Under the pieces are notes generated by a model. It saw nothing but the letters and a program-made list of their open reading frames with translations. It did not search any database and was not told the DNA's origin. From Microglena sp. YARC (taxonomy: Eukaryota > Chlorophyta > Chlorophyceae > Chlamydomonadales > Chlamydomonadaceae), in the NCBI GenBank assembly GCA_022414725.1, contig CM039462.1:124374709-124438708 (forward strand): a DNA stretch of 64,000 nt, in the 5' to 3' direction. Position 1 is the stretch's first letter, and each line of letters begins with the position of its first letter. Shown in pieces: positions 1 to 11,577 of this stretch. Both the position numbers and the translations under genes were made by a program.

Positions 1-782
1 GGATCCATGAGCAGCTTGCAGACATCTGCGTGACCTGCCTTGGCAGCCTCACACAATGCCCAGCTGGCGTTAGAGTTCGCCCTGGCCCTGAACTCAATTC
101 CAGCCACATCTGGATCCATCAGCAGCTTGCAGACATCTGCGTGACCTTCCTTGGCAGCCGCCCACAAGACCCAGCTGTCGCTAGTGTTCGCCCGGGCCCT
201 ATACTCAAGTCCAGCCACCGCTGGATCCATCAGCAGCTTGCAGACATCTGCGTGACCTTCGTTTGCAGCCAGCCACAATGCCCAGCTGTCGCCATAGTTC
301 GCCTGGGCCCTGAACTCAAGTCCAGCCACCGCTGGATCCATCAGCAGCTTGCAGACATCTGCATGACCTTCCTTTGCAGCCTCCCACAATGCCCAGCTGT
401 CTCTAGAGCTCGCCATGGCCCTGAACTCAAGTCCAGCCACATCTGGATCCATGAGCATCTTGCAGACATCTGCGTGGCCTTCCTTGGCAGCCACATAGAG
501 AAGCTTGTTTTCATTTTGGTTCGCCCTCAATTGTAGGACCCCGTTCACCTGTACAAGAGGATTGGACACCAAGCATACTGCTAGAAGGTCGGCGCGCCCC
601 CCTTTCGCCGACATCTCTCCAACTCGCTGTGGTGGTTGGATCAGTACGGTAAGGGGTCATCCAGAAAATCTGTTGTGCAGAGTTTTACACACTAATACAA
701 TCTTGGGGTTGGAAGATAATAGGGCAATACGATCAAGAATGTCATGGGGAAACGTTAGGAATGATCGCGTGTGCGAATGCAT
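1..782 (-). pseudogene. F-box/ankyrin-repeat protein, paralogue A (runs off left edge, nonsense-broken)
   Basis: The first of seven minus-strand paralogues. Translation from the ATG at 782-780 gives the family N-terminus (MHSHTRSFLTFPHDILDRIA), an F-box-like motif expected to bind a Skp1-type adaptor. After about 40 codons the conserved Trp (FSGW in the sister copies) is TGA at 657-659. Beyond that stop the frame is open to base 1 and encodes at least four ankyrin-like repeats of 37 residues containing HADVCKLLMDP. The single stop separates the F-box from the repeats, so I call it a pseudogene. A downstream Met could still give a repeat-only protein. The family role (repeats recognising a target, F-box recruiting ubiquitin ligase) is inferred from domain layout. 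Confidence 0.75.
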
Positions 783-1410
783 GTTCGATGAACATGTTTG
801 TACAATGCGTGCAAGCGCACAGGATGGTATAAATAAATACTGAGTTGGGATAAACCCTATAAACCCTATAAACCCTGGGTTGCACTTGCCTGGCATGCAA
901 GCGACAAGCGGCACTTGCCTGGCGGTATCTGCAAGCGGTACAGAATGGGTGTTCCTGCCTCCCGGCGATTTTTTTGAATTTTCTAAGCAGAAGTTAGAGC
1001 CGTTCGAACGACTCACTCACTCGCCAACCAGAGATTTAGTTCTCCGTGGAATTGCGATTCCGACCAGACCAGGCTCCGAAACCAGTCAAAATACCTCCGG
1101 GAGGCAGGAACTGTACTGGTGCAAATTGTCAATACAACAGATATTGTCTTCAGGAGATTGACACAAAACATTCAAGGACATAGAAGTTACATCTTCAAAG
1201 TAGCCTGAAAAGTCCAAGTGCTGGCTCACATCGTGCGCATCAATCATTTTCAAAGAGTTTCCTGCCTCATCATAATCAAATATTTCTGCTACATCTGGAA
1301 TTATTGGGCACACGCAGCTAGAAAACTGAACACATTGCTGAAAAGTTTGAGGAGAGTGGATAAATACATGCTCTACGGTGGCAATAAACGTGTCTTTTCT
1401 AACACAAGAC
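783..1410. repeat. Intergenic cassette between ankyrin paralogues A and B
   Basis: No gene of its own. From left to right it holds the start-site palindrome and TATA-like tract of paralogue A (780-840), a short degenerate telomere-like run of CCCTATAAA units (854-878), a MITE-2 copy (951-1111) and the conserved 3' flank of paralogue B. The same order recurs at 2917-3737, 5816-6725, 9456-10468, 11528-12278 and 13467-14282, so gene and flank were duplicated together. Confidence 0.7.
951..1111. mobile_element. MITE-2, cassette-bound copies (six)
   Basis: About 160 bp with inverted ends GTTCCTGCCTCCCGGCGAT and CTCCGGGAGGCAGGAAC, no ORF. Other copies: 3067-3223, 6330-6490, 9614-9775, 11649-11809 and 13905-14065; a broken end lies at 16260-16290. 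The interior is recognisably related to MITE-1 (shared AACCAGTCAAAAT and GGAATTGCGATTCC-type stretches) but lacks the outer AATGGGC. All copies sit at the same place in the duplicated cassette, so they record one old insertion copied with the genes rather than six transpositions. Confidence 0.65.
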
Positions 1411-2916
1411 CTATTTGCTGTCAAGATTCACAAGGGCCCTGTACTCGGGGCCAGCCGCCTCTGGATCCATCAAAAGCGAGCAGACATCTGCGTGACCTGC
1501 CTTGGCAGCCGCCCACAAAGCCCTGCTGTCTCTAGAGTTCGCCCTGGCCCTGAACTCAATTCCAGCCACCTCTGGATCCATCAAAAGCGTGCAGACATCG
1601 GCGTGACCTGCCTTGGCAGCCGCCCACAATGCCCTGCTGGCGCTAGAGTTCGCCCTGGCCCTGAACTCAAGTCCAGCGACCGCAGGATCCATGAGCAGCT
1701 TGCAGACATCTGCGTGACCTTCACTGGCAGCATCCAACAAGGCCCTGCTGGCGCTAGAGTTCGCCCTGGCCCTGTACTCAAGTCCAGCCACCTCTGGATC
1801 CATGAGCATCTTGCAGACATCTGCGTAGCCTGCATTGGCCGCCGCCTCCAAGGCCATGCTGTTGACAGAGTTCGCCCGGGCCCTGAACTCAAGTCCAGCC
1901 ACCACTGGATCCATCAGCAGCTTGCAGACATCTGCGTGCCCTTCCTTTGCAGCCTCACACAAGGCCCAGCAGGCCATATCGTTCGCCCTACCCCTGTACT
2001 CTAGTCCAGCCACCTCTGGATCCATCAGCAGCTTGCAGACATCTGCGTGACCTTCCCTTGCAGCCGCCCACAAGGCCCTGCTGTCGATAGAGTTTGCCCT
2101 GCCCCTGAACTCAATTCCAGCCACCTCTGGATCCATCAGCAGCTTGCAGACATCTGCATGACCTGCATTGGCAGCCGCCCACAATGCCCAGCTGTCTCTA
2201 GAGTTCGCCATGGCCCTTAGCTCAATTCCAGTCACCGCTGGATCCATGAGCAGCTTGCAGACATCTGCGTGACCTTCCTCTGTAGCAACCCACAAGGCCC
2301 TGCTTTCGCTAGAGTTCGCCCTGGCCCTGAACTCAATTCCAGCCACCGCTGGATCCATCAACAGCTTGCAGACATCTGCGTGACCTGCCTTGGCAGCCTC
2401 ACGCAAGGCCCTACTCATTCTAGAGTTTGCCCGGGCCCTGAAATCAAGTCCAGCCACCTCTGGATCCATTAGCAGCTTGCAGACATCTGCGTGGCCTGCC
2501 TTGGCCGCCGCCTCCAAGGCCCTGCTTTTGACAGAGTTCGCCCGGGCCCTGAACTAAAGTCCAGCCACCGCTGGATCCATCAGCAGCTTGCAGACATCTG
2601 CGTGACCTTCCTTGGCAGCCACATAGAGAAGTTTGTTTTCATTTTGGTTCGCCCTCAATTGTAGGCCCCCCTTAACATGTACAAGATGATTGGACACCAA
2701 GCATACTGCTAGAAGGTCGGCGCGCCCCCCTTTCGCCATCATCTCTCCAACTCGCTGTGGTGGTTGGATCAGTCCGGTAAGGGGCCATCCAGAAAATCTG
2801 TTGCGCAGAGTTTTACACACTAATACAATCTTGGGGTTGGAAGAGAATAGGGCAATACGATCAAGAATGTCATGGGGAAACGTTAGGAATACCGATGATC
2901 GCGTGTGCGACTGCAT
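1411..2916 (-). pseudogene. F-box/ankyrin-repeat protein, paralogue B (one nonsense codon)
   Basis: Start ATG at 2916 (MQSHTRSSVFLTFPHDILDR). An F-box-like N-terminus and a linker (WPLTGLIQPPQRVGEMMAKGG) are followed by about eleven 37-residue repeats of the type GHADVCKLLMDPEVAGLEF. In the first repeat GAG (Glu in GLEF) is TAG at 2554-2556. After it the frame is open for a further 368 codons to the stop at 1411. Ankyrin-type repeats normally bind protein partners; here the unit is 37 rather than 33 residues because of a longer loop. Whether the lower ORF is expressed alone is unknown. Confidence 0.75.
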
Positions 2917-3351
2917 GTTCGATGTATATGTATGCAAAAGCGCACAGGATGGTATAAATAAATACTGAGTTGGAATAAACCCTATAAACCCTGGGTTGCA
3001 CTTTCCTGGCATGCAAGCGGCAACCGGCACTTGCCTGGCGGTATCTGCAAGCGGTATAGAATGGGTGTTCCTGCATCCCGGCGATTATTTTGAATTTTCA
3101 AAGAAGAAGTTAGATCCGTACGAATGACTCACTCGCCAACCAGAGATTTAGCTCTCCGAGGAATTGCGATTCCGACCAGACCAGGCTCCGAAACCAGTCA
3201 AAATCCCTCCGGGAGGCAGGAACAAATATACTGGTGCAAATTGTCTTTCTTTCTTACATTAAGGAATTCAAGTTTCATCAAGTTTTGTAACCGATCTTGT
3301 CAATACAACAGATGTTGTCTTCAGGAGATTGACACAACACATTCAAGGACT

Positions 3352-3516
3352 AATGGGCGTTCCTGCCTCCCGGCCGATTTTGACTGGTTGCGAAACATCG
3401 TATGGAGCGGAATTGTGATTCCTTGGTGCTCATGTCTCAAGCTAGCGAGTCGTTCATGAGGCTCTAAATCCTGATTAGAAATTAAAAAAATCGGCCGGGA
3501 GGCAGAAACGCCCATT
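3352..3516. mobile_element. MITE-1 copy, reverse orientation, TSD GACT
   Basis: 165 bp with near-perfect inverted ends (AATGGGCGTTCCTGCCTCCC and its complement), no ORF. It is flanked by the 4-bp duplication GACT (3348-3351 and 3517-3520). Inserted in the 3' flank of paralogue C. Confidence 0.9.
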
Positions 3517-3737
3517 GACTGTAAAGACACAGAAGTTATTTACATCTTCAAAGTAGCCTGAAAAGTCAAAGTGCTGGCTCACATCGTGCGCATCAATAAT
3601 CATTTTCAAAGAGTTCATGCCTCAGAATCAAATATTTCTGCTACATCTTGAATTATTGGGCACATGCAGCGATATTTTCGCTTGAGCAAACTGAACACAT
3701 TTCTGTAAAGTTTGAGGAGAGTGGATAAATACTTGCT

Positions 3738-5815
3738 CTACGGTGGCAAGACCCAGCTGCTGTCAAGATTCACAATGGCCCTGTACTCGGGGCCAGCCGC
3801 CTCTGGATCCATCAAAAGCGAGCAGACATCGGCGTGACCGGCATTTGCAGCCGCCCCCAATGCCCTGCTGGTGACAGAGTTCGCCCGGGCCCTGAACTCA
3901 AGTCCAGCCACCGCTGGATCCATCAGCAGCTTGCAGACATCTGCGTGACCTGCCTTGGAAGCCTCACACAAGGCCCAGCTGTCGCTAGCGTTCGCCCGGG
4001 CCCTGAACTCAAGTCCAGCCACCTCTGGATCCATCAGCAGCTTGCAGACATCAGCGTGACCTGCCTTGGAAGCCTCACACAAGGCCCTGCTGTCGCTTGA
4101 GTTCGCCCTGGCCCTGAACTCAATTCCAGCCACCTCTGGATCCATCAGCTGCTTGCAGACATCTGAGTGACCTGCCTTGGAAGCCTCACACAAGGCCCTG
4201 CTGTCGCTATAGTTCGCAAGGGCCCTGTACTCGGGGCCAGCCGCCTCTGGATCCATCAAAAGCAAGAAGACATCTGCGTGACTTTCCTTGGCAGCCACCC
4301 ACAATGCCCTGCTGTCTCTAGAATTCGCCAGGGCCCTGAACTCAAGTCCAGCCACCACTGGATCCATCAGCAGCTTGCAGACATCTGCGTGACCTGCCTT
4401 GGCAGCCGCCCCCAAGGCCATGCTGTTGATATTGTTCGCCCTGCCCCTGTACTCAAGTCCAGCCACATCTGGATCCATCCGCAGCTTGCAGACATCTGCG
4501 TGACCTTCCTTGGCAGCCGCCCACAAGGCCCTGCTGTCGTTAGAGTTCGCCTGGGCCCTGAACTCAATTCCAGCCACCGCTGGATCCATCAGCAGCTTGC
4601 AGACATCTGCGTGACCTTCTTTGGCAGCCGACCCCAAGGTCCTGCTGTTGACAGAGTTCGCCCTGGCCCTAAACTCAATTCCAGCCACCTCTGGACCCAT
4701 GAGCAGCTTGCAGACATCTGCGTGACCTTCTTTGGCAGCCGCCCACAAGACCCAGCTGTCGCTATTGTTCGCCCGGGCCCTATACTCCAGTCCAGCCACC
4801 TCTGGATCCATCAGCAGCTTGCAGACATCTGCGTGACCTTCTTTGGCAGCCGACCCCAAGGCCTTGCTGTCGTTAGAGTTCGCCCTGGCCCTGAACTCAA
4901 TTCCAGCCACCTCTGGATCCATCAGCAGCTTGCAGACATCTGCGTGACCTGCATGGGCAGCCAGCCACAATGCCCAGCTGTCGATAGAGTTCGCCCTGGC
5001 CCTGAACTCAATTCCAGCCACCTCTGGATCCATGAGCAGCTTGCAGACATCTGAGTGACCTTCCTTTGCCGCATCACGCAAAGCCCTGCTGTCGCTAGAG
5101 TTCGCCAGGGCCCTGAACTCAAGTCCAGCCACCGCTGGATCCATCAGCAGCTTGCAGACATCTGCGTGACCTTCCCTTGCAGCCGCCCACAATGCCCAGC
5201 TGTTGACAGAGTTCGCCCTGGCCCTGTACTCAATTCCAGACACCTCTGGATCCATCAGCAGCTTGCAGACATCTGCGTGACCTTCCCTTGCAGCCGCCCA
5301 CAATGCCCAGCTGTTGACAGAGTTCGCCCTGGCTCTGAACTCAATTCCAGCCACCTCTGGATCCATCAGCAGCTTGCAGACATCTGCGTGACCTTCACTG
5401 GCAGTATCCAACAAGGCCCTGCTGTTGCTAGAGTTCGCCACGGCCCTGTACTCAAGTCCAGCCACCGCTGGATCCATCAGCAACTTGCAGACATCTGCGT
5501 GACCTGCCATGGCAGCCACATAGAGAAGCTTGTTTTCATTTTGGTTCGCCCTCAATTGTAGGGCCCCCTTAACCTGTACAAGAGGATTGGACACCAAGCA
5601 TACTGCTAGAAGGTCGGCGCGCCCCCTTTCGCCATCATCTCTCCAACTCGCTGTGGTGGTTGGATCAGTCCGGTAAGGGGCCATCCAGAAAATCTGTTGT
5701 GCATAGTTTTACACACTAATACAATCTTGGGGTTGGAAGAGAATATGGCAATACGATCAAGAATGTCATGGGGACACGTAAGGAGTGGAAACGATGATCG
5801 CGTGTGCAACTTCAT
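3738..5815 (-). pseudogene. F-box/ankyrin-repeat protein, paralogue C (16 repeats, one-base deletion)
   Basis: Start ATG at 5815 (MKLHTRSSFPLLTCPHDILD). F-box-like region and linker, then sixteen ankyrin-like 37-residue repeats, ending in NLDSSWVLPP. In the linker a C run (5622-5626) has five bases where every sister copy has six. This shifts MMAKGG out of frame with RADLLAVC, so the gene reads as two ORFs (5815-5606 and 5684-3738). Because the change is one base in a homopolymer it may be a sequencing error and the gene may be intact. The complementary strand is also largely stop-free because the repeat length is a multiple of three; those plus-strand ORFs are shadows. Confidence 0.75.
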
Positions 5816-5900
5816 GTTCGATGAACATGTGTGTACAAACAAGCGCACAGGATGGTATAAATATACAATGAGTTGGGATAAACCCTATAAACCCTTGGTT

Positions 5901-6163
5901 GCACTTGCCTGGCGGTATCTGCAAGCGGTAAGCTGTAAGCGGCACTTGCCTGGCGGTATCTGCAAGCGGTAAGCTGTAAGCGGCACTTGCCTGGAATGAA
6001 AGCGACAAGCGGCACTTTCCTGGCGGTATCTGCAAGCGGTAATCTGTAAGAGGCACTTTCCTGGCGGTATCTGCTAGCGGTAAGCTGTAAGAGGCACTTG
6101 CCTGGCGGTATCTGCAAGCGGTAAGCTGTAAGAGGCACTTGCCTGGCGGTATCTGCAAGCGGT
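5901..6163. repeat. 41-bp minisatellite upstream of paralogue C
   Basis: About six units of 41 bp (GGCACTTGCCTGGCGGTATC followed by TGCAAGCGGTAAGCTGTAAG), one shortened to about 29 bp with GGAATGAAAGCG inside. A shorter version lies at 13552-13721 upstream of paralogue F. After the array part of the F-box promoter/start segment is repeated (6164-6260). There are no unique spacers, so it is not a CRISPR array. Confidence 0.8.
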
Positions 6164-6725
6164 ATGTCATGGGGACACGTAAGGAGTGGAAACGATGATC
6201 GCGTGTGCGACTGCATGTTCGATGTAAATGCATGCAAGCGCACAGGATGGTATAAAAATACCGAGTTGGGATAAACCCTATAAACCCTATAAACCATGGG
6301 TTGCACTTGCATGGCGGTATCTTCAAGCGGTTCCTGCCTCCCGGCGATTTTTTTGAATTTTCCAAATAGAAGTTAGAGCCGTACGAACGACTCACTCACT
6401 CGCCAACTAGAGATTGAGCTCTCCGCGGAATTGCGATTCCGACCAGACAAGGCTCCGAAACCAGTCAAAATCCCTCCGGGAGGCAGTAACAAATGCAAAA
6501 CATTCAAGGACTGTAAAGACACAGAAGTTACATCTTCAAAGTAGCCTGAAAAGTCAACGTGCTGGCTCACATCGTGCGAATCAATAATCATTTTCAAAGA
6601 GTTCCTGCCTCAGAATCAAATATTTATGCTACATCTGGAATTATTAGGAACACGCAGCGATATTTTCGTTTGAGCAAACTGAACACATTTTTGAAAAGTT
6701 TGAAGAGAGCGGATAAATACTTGCT

Positions 6726-9455
6726 CTACGGTGGCAAGACCCAGCTGCTGTCAAGATTCACAATGGCCCTGTACTCGGGGCCAGCCGCCTCTGGATCCAT
6801 CAAAAGCAAGCAGACATCGGTGTGACCGGCCTTCGCAGCCGCCCACAATGCCCAGCTGTTGACAGAGTTCGCCCGGGCCCAAAACTCAAGTCCAGCCACA
6901 TCTGGATCCATGAGCAGCTTGCAGACATCTGCGTGACCGGACTTCGCAGCCTCACGCAAGGCCCAGCTGTTGACAGAGTTCGCCCGGGCCCTGAACTCAA
7001 TTCCAGCCACCGCTGGATCCATCAAAAGCAAGCAGACATCGGTGTGACCGGCCTTCGCAGCCGTCCCCAAGGCCCTGCTGTCGCTAGAGTTCGCCCGGGC
7101 CCTATACTTAAGTCCAGCCACATCTGGATCCATCAGCAGCTTGCATACATCTGCGTGACCTTCTTTGGCAGCCGACCCCAAGGCCCTGCTGTCGAAAGTG
7201 TTCGCCCTGGCCCTGTACTTTAGTCCAGCCACCTCTGGATCCATGAGCAGCTTGCAGACATCTGCGTGACCTTCCTTTGCAGCCTCACGCTATGCCCAGC
7301 TGTCGCTAGAGTTCGCCCGGGCCCTGAACTCAAGTCCAGCCACCTCTGTATCCATCAGCAGCTTGCAGACATCTGCGTGACCTTCCTTGGCAGCCACCCA
7401 CAAAGCCCTGCTGTCTCTAGAGTTCGCCCGGGCCCTGAACTCAATTCCTGCCACCTCTGTATCCATCAGCTGCTTGCAGACATCTGCGTGACCTGCCTTG
7501 GAAGCCACCCTCAAGGGCCATGCTGTTGATATTGTTCGCCTGGCCCTGAACTCAAGTCCGGCCACTGCTGGATCCATCAGCAGCTTGCAGACATCTGCGT
7601 GGCCTTCTTTGGCAGCCGCCCACAAGGCCCAGCTGTCGCTAGAGTTCGCCCTGGCCCTGAACTCAAGTCCAGCCACCTCTGGATCCATGAGCAGCTTGCA
7701 TACATCTGAGTGGCCTGCATTGGCCGCCGACCCCAAGGCCCTGCTGTCGCTAGAGTTCGCCCGGGCTCTGAACTCAAGTCCAGCCACCGCTGGATCCATG
7801 AGCAGCTTGCAGACATCTGCGTGACCTTCCTTGGCAGCCTCACGCAAGGCCCAGTTGTTGCTAGAGTTCACCAGGGCCCTGAACTCAAGTCCAGCCACCG
7901 CTGGATCCATCAGCAGCTTGCAGACATCTGCGTGGCCTTCATTGGCAGCCAGCCACAATGCTCAGCTGTCGATAGAGTTCGCCCGGGCCCTAAACTCAAT
8001 TCCAGCCACCTCTGGATCCATCAGCAGCACGCAGACATCTGCGTGACCTGCCTTGGCAGCAGCCCCCAAGGCCCGGCTGTCGATAGAGTTCGCCCGGGCC
8101 CTGTACTCAAGTCTAGCCACATCTGGATCCATCAGCAGCTTGCATACATCTACGTGACCTTCCTTGGCAGCCGCCCACAATGCCCAGCTGTCTCTAGAGT
8201 TTGCCAAGGCCCTGAACTCAAGTCCAGCCACCTCTGGATCCATCAGCAGCTTGCATACATCTGTGTGACCTTCCTTTGCAGCCACCCACAAGGCCCTGCT
8301 AGAGTTTGCCAGGGCCCTGAACTCAATTCCAGCCACCTCTGGATCCATGAGCAGCTTGCAGACATATGCGTGACCTTCATAGGCAGCCGCCCACAAGGCC
8401 CTGATGTCGATAGAGTTCGCCCGGGACCTGAACTCAAGTCCAGCCACCTCTGGATCCATCAGCAGCTTGCAGACATCTGTGTGACCTTCCTGTGCAGCCG
8501 CCCGCAAGGCCCAGCTGTCGCTAGAGTTTGCCCTGGCCCTGTACTCAAGTCCAGCCACCTCTGGATCCATTAGCAGCTTGCAGACATCTGTGTGACCTGC
8601 CTTTGCAGCCACCCCCAAGGCCCTGCTTTCTCTAGAGTTCGCCAGGGCTCTGAATTCAATTCCAGCCACCTCTGGATCCATGAGCAGCTTGCATACATCT
8701 GCGTGACCTGCCTTTGCAGCCTCACGCAAGGCCCCGCTGTCGCTAGAGTTCGCCAGGGCCCTGAACTCAACTCCAGCCACCGCTGGATCCATGGGCAGCT
8801 TGCAGACATCTGCGTGACCTGCATAGGCAGCCTCACGCAAGGCCCAGCTGTCGCTATAGTTCGCCCGGGCCCTAAACTCAAGTCCAGCCACCGCTGGATC
8901 CATGAGCAGCTTGCAGACATCTGCGTGACCTTCATATGCAGCCGCCCCCAATGCCCTGCTGTTTCTAGAGTTCGCCCTGGCCCTGAACTCAATTCCAGCC
9001 ACCTCTGGATCCATGAGCAGCTTGCAGACATCTGCGTGACCTGCATTGGCAGCCGCCCACAATGCCCAGCTGTCGTTAGAGTTCGCCCGGGCCCTAAACT
9101 CAATTCCAGCCACCTCTGGATCCATGAGCAGCTTGCAGACATCTGCGTGACCTGCCTTGGCAGCCACATAGAGAAGCTTGTTTTCATTTTGGTTCGCCCT
9201 CAATTGTAGGGACCCCTTAACCTGTACAAGAGGATTGGACACCAAGCATTCTTCTAGAAGGTCGGTGCGCCCCCCTTTCGCCATCATCTCTCCAACTCGC
9301 TGTGGTGGTCGGATCAGTACGGTAATGGGCCATCCAGAAAATCTGTTGTGCAGCTTTTAACACACTAATACAATCTTTGGGTTGGAAGAGAAAAGGGCAA
9401 TACGATCAAGAATGTCATGGGGAAACGTTAGGAATGATCGCGTGGGCGAATGCAT
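6726..9455 (-). pseudogene. F-box/ankyrin-repeat protein, paralogue D (about 22 repeats, several stops)
   Basis: The longest and most damaged copy. The start at 9455 gives MHSPTRSFLTFPHDILDRIA. A TAA falls just after VLVC near 9350. A Trp codon is TGA at 7959-7961 and a Leu codon is TAG at 7287-7289. One repeat near 7510-7545 has two compensating one-base shifts (reads RARRTISTAWPL instead of the RARANNINSMAL-type sequence). Otherwise the repeat frame is kept over about 22 units to NLDSSWVLPP. Three independent stops make loss of function of the full-length product likely. Confidence 0.75.
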
Positions 9456-9868
9456 TTTCGATTATACATGCATGCAAGCGCACAGAATGGTATAAATAAA
9501 TACTGAGTTGGGATAAACCCTATAAACCCTATAAACCCTTGCTTGCACTTGCCTGGCATGCAAGCGGCAAGCGGCACTTTCCTGGCGGTATATGCAAGGG
9601 GTACAGAATGGGTGTTCCTGCCTCCCGGCGATTTTTTTTGAATTTTCAAAGCAGAAGTTAGAGCCGTACGAACGACTCACTCACTCGCCAACTAGAGATT
9701 TAGCTCTCCGCGGAATTGCGATTCCGACCAGACAAGGCTCCGAAACCAGTCAAAATCCCTCCGGGAGGCAGGAACAAATGTACTGGTGCAAATTGTCTTT
9801 CTTTCTTACGTTAAGGAATTCAAGTTTCATCAAGTTTTGTAACCGATATTGTCAATACAACAGATATT

Positions 9869-10020
9869 AATGGGCATTCCTGCCTCCCGGCCGATTTTTT
9901 TAAATTTCTAATCAGGATTTAGAGACTCTTGAACGACTCGCTAGCTCGAGACATCAGCACCAAGGAATCACAAATCCGCTCCATACCATGTTTAGCAACC
10001 AGTCAAAAGGAACGCCCATT
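9869..10020. mobile_element. MITE-1 copy with shortened right end, TSD TATT
   Basis: 152 bp. The left end is full (AATGGGCATTCCTGCCTCCC); the right end is reduced to AAAAGGAACGCCCATT. TATT duplication at 9865-9868 and 10021-10024. The same truncated form in the same place recurs at 11907-12058, so the two are copies made by the cassette duplication. Confidence 0.85.
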
Positions 10021-10304
10021 TATTGTCTTCATGAGATTGACTCAAAACATTCAAGGACTGTAAAGACATAGAAGTTAAATCTTCAAAGTAGCCTGCAAAG
10101 TCAAAGTGCTGTCTCACATCGTGCGCATCAATAATCATTTTCAAAGAGTTCCTGCCTCATAATCAAATATTTCTGCTACATCTGGAATTATTGGGAACAC
10201 GCAGCGATATTTTCGCTTGAGCAAACTGAACACATTGCTGAAAAGTTTGAGTATAAATATTTGCTCTACGGTGGCAAGAAAGAAACGTGTCTTTCCTAAC
10301 ACAA

Positions 10305-10470
10305 AATGGGCGTTCCTGCCTCCCGGCCGATTTTTTTAAATTTATAATCAGGATTTAGAGCCTCCTGAACGACTCGCTAGCTTGAGACATCAGCACCAAG
10401 GAATCACAAATCCGCTCCATACCATGTTTCGCAACCAGTCAAAATCGGCCGGGAGGCAGGAACGCCCATT
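10305..10470. mobile_element. MITE-1 copy at the 3' end of ankyrin paralogue E, TSD ACAA
   Basis: 166 bp with full inverted ends, flanked by ACAA (10301-10304 and 10471-10474). The sister site at 12281-12290 (AACACAAGACACAG) is the same sequence without the element. The insertion replaced the last codons of paralogue E, and the TAA stop of that gene is formed across the element junction. Confidence 0.92.
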
Positions 10471-11527
10471 ACAAGACACAGTTGCTGTCAAGTTTCACAA
10501 TGGCCCTGTACTCGGGGCCAGCCGCCTCTGGATCCATCAGCAGCTTGCAGACATCGGCGTGACCCTCCTTTGCAGCCGCCCACAAGGCCCTGCTGTCTCT
10601 AGAGTTCGCCCGGGCCTTGAACTCAAGTCCAGCCACCGCTGGATCCATGAGAAGCTTGCAGACATCTGCGTGACCTTCCTTTCCAGCCGCCCACAAGGCC
10701 CAGCTGTCGCCAGAGTTAGCCCGGGCCCTGAACTCAAGTCCAGCCACCGCTGGATCCATCAGCAGCTTGCAGACATCTGCGTGACCTTCCTTTGCAGCCA
10801 CCCTCAAGGCCCTGCTGTCGACAGAGTTCGCCCGGGCCCTGAACTCAATTCCAGCCACCTCTGGATCCATGAGCAGCTTGCAGACATCTGCGTGACCTGT
10901 CTCTACAGCCTCACGCAATGCCCAGCTGTCGCTAGAGTTTGCCTGGGCCCTGAACTCAAGTCCAGCCACCTCTGGATCCACGAGCAGCTTGCAGACATTT
11001 GCGTGACTTTCCTTTGCAGCCAGCCACAATGCCCAGCTTTGCGTAGAGTTCGCCCGGGCCCTATACTCAATTCCAGCCACCTCTGGATCCATGAGCAGCT
11101 TGCAGACATCTGCGTGACCTTCCCTTGCAGCCTCACACAAGGCCCTGCTGTCTCTATAGTTCGCCCTGGCCCTGAACTCAAGTCCAGCCACCGCTGGATC
11201 CATGAGCAGCTTGCAGACATCTGCGTGACCTGCCTTTGCAGCAACATAGAGAAGCTTGTTTTCATTTTGGTTCGCCCTCAATTGTAGGGCCCCCTGTACA
11301 AGAGGATTGGACACCAAGCATACTGCTAGAAGATCGGCGCGCCCCCCTTTCGCCATCATCTCTCCAACTCGCTGTGGTGGTTGGATCAGTCCGGTAAGGG
11401 GCCATCCAGAAAATCTGTTGTGCATAGTTTTACACACTAATACAATCTTGGGGTTGGAAGATAATAGGGCAATACGATCAAGAATGTCAAGGGGAAACGT
11501 TAGGAATGATCGCGTGTGCGAATGCAT
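10469..11527 (-). CDS. F-box/ankyrin-repeat protein, paralogue E (open)
   Basis: An unbroken frame of about 352 codons. Start ATG at 11527 (MHSHTRSFLTFPLDILDRIA), F-box-like residues about 5-45, linker about 46-95, then seven 37-residue ankyrin-like repeats (HADVCKLLMDP core) and a C-terminus ending LDSNCVL. The reading frame ends on a TAA made partly by the adjoining MITE (10305-10470); paralogue F, without the MITE, ends one residue later. Upstream are the conserved CATGTTC-GAT-GAACATG palindrome and TATTTATTTATA tract. Probable role: substrate-binding subunit of an SCF-type ubiquitin ligase (inferred from domain order only). F-box/ankyrin architectures are also common in large DNA viruses. 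Confidence 0.85.
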   Translation of the reverse strand: MHSHTRSFLTFPLDILDRIALLSSNPKIVLVCKTMHNRFSGWPLTGLIQPPQRVGEMMAKGGRADLLAVCLVSNPLVQGALQLRANQNENKLLYVAAKAGHADVCKLLMDPAVAGLEFRARANYRDSRALCEAAREGHADVCKLLMDPEVAGIEYRARANSTQSWALWLAAKESHANVCKLLVDPEVAGLEFRAQANSSDSWALREAVETGHADVCKLLMDPEVAGIEFRARANSVDSRALRVAAKEGHADVCKLLMDPAVAGLEFRARANSGDSWALWAAGKEGHADVCKLLMDPAVAGLEFKARANSRDSRALWAAAKEGHADVCKLLMDPEAAGPEYRAIVKLDSNCVL

Positions 11528-11577
11528 GTTCGATGAACATGTGTGTACAAGCGCACAGGATGGTATAAATAAATACT
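11525..11577 (-). promoter_or_regulatory. Conserved start-site palindrome and TATA-like tract (family element)
   Basis: On the minus strand TATTTATTTATACC lies about 40 bases before the start ATG. The inverted repeat CATGTTC-3-GAACATG overlaps the ATG itself. Equivalent palindromes occur at 780-796, 5813-5829 and 13464-13480, with decayed forms at 2914-2930, 9453-9470 and 16137-16153. The outer ATG of the palindrome opens a short overlapping upstream ORF (MFIEH...) in a different frame. Conservation may only reflect recent duplication, so promoter or operator function is inferred. Confidence 0.35.

Noticed and set aside
657..659. TGA read as Trp (alternative genetic code)
   Set aside because: Trp positions are TGA at 657 and 7959 and perhaps 39183, but another is TAG (14955), other broken codons were Glu and Leu, and intact genes end in TGA while using TGG for Trp. 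Simple nonsense changes explain it.
5901..6163. Possible CRISPR array
   Set aside because: Units are near-identical 41-bp tandem copies without unique spacers; an ordinary minisatellite.
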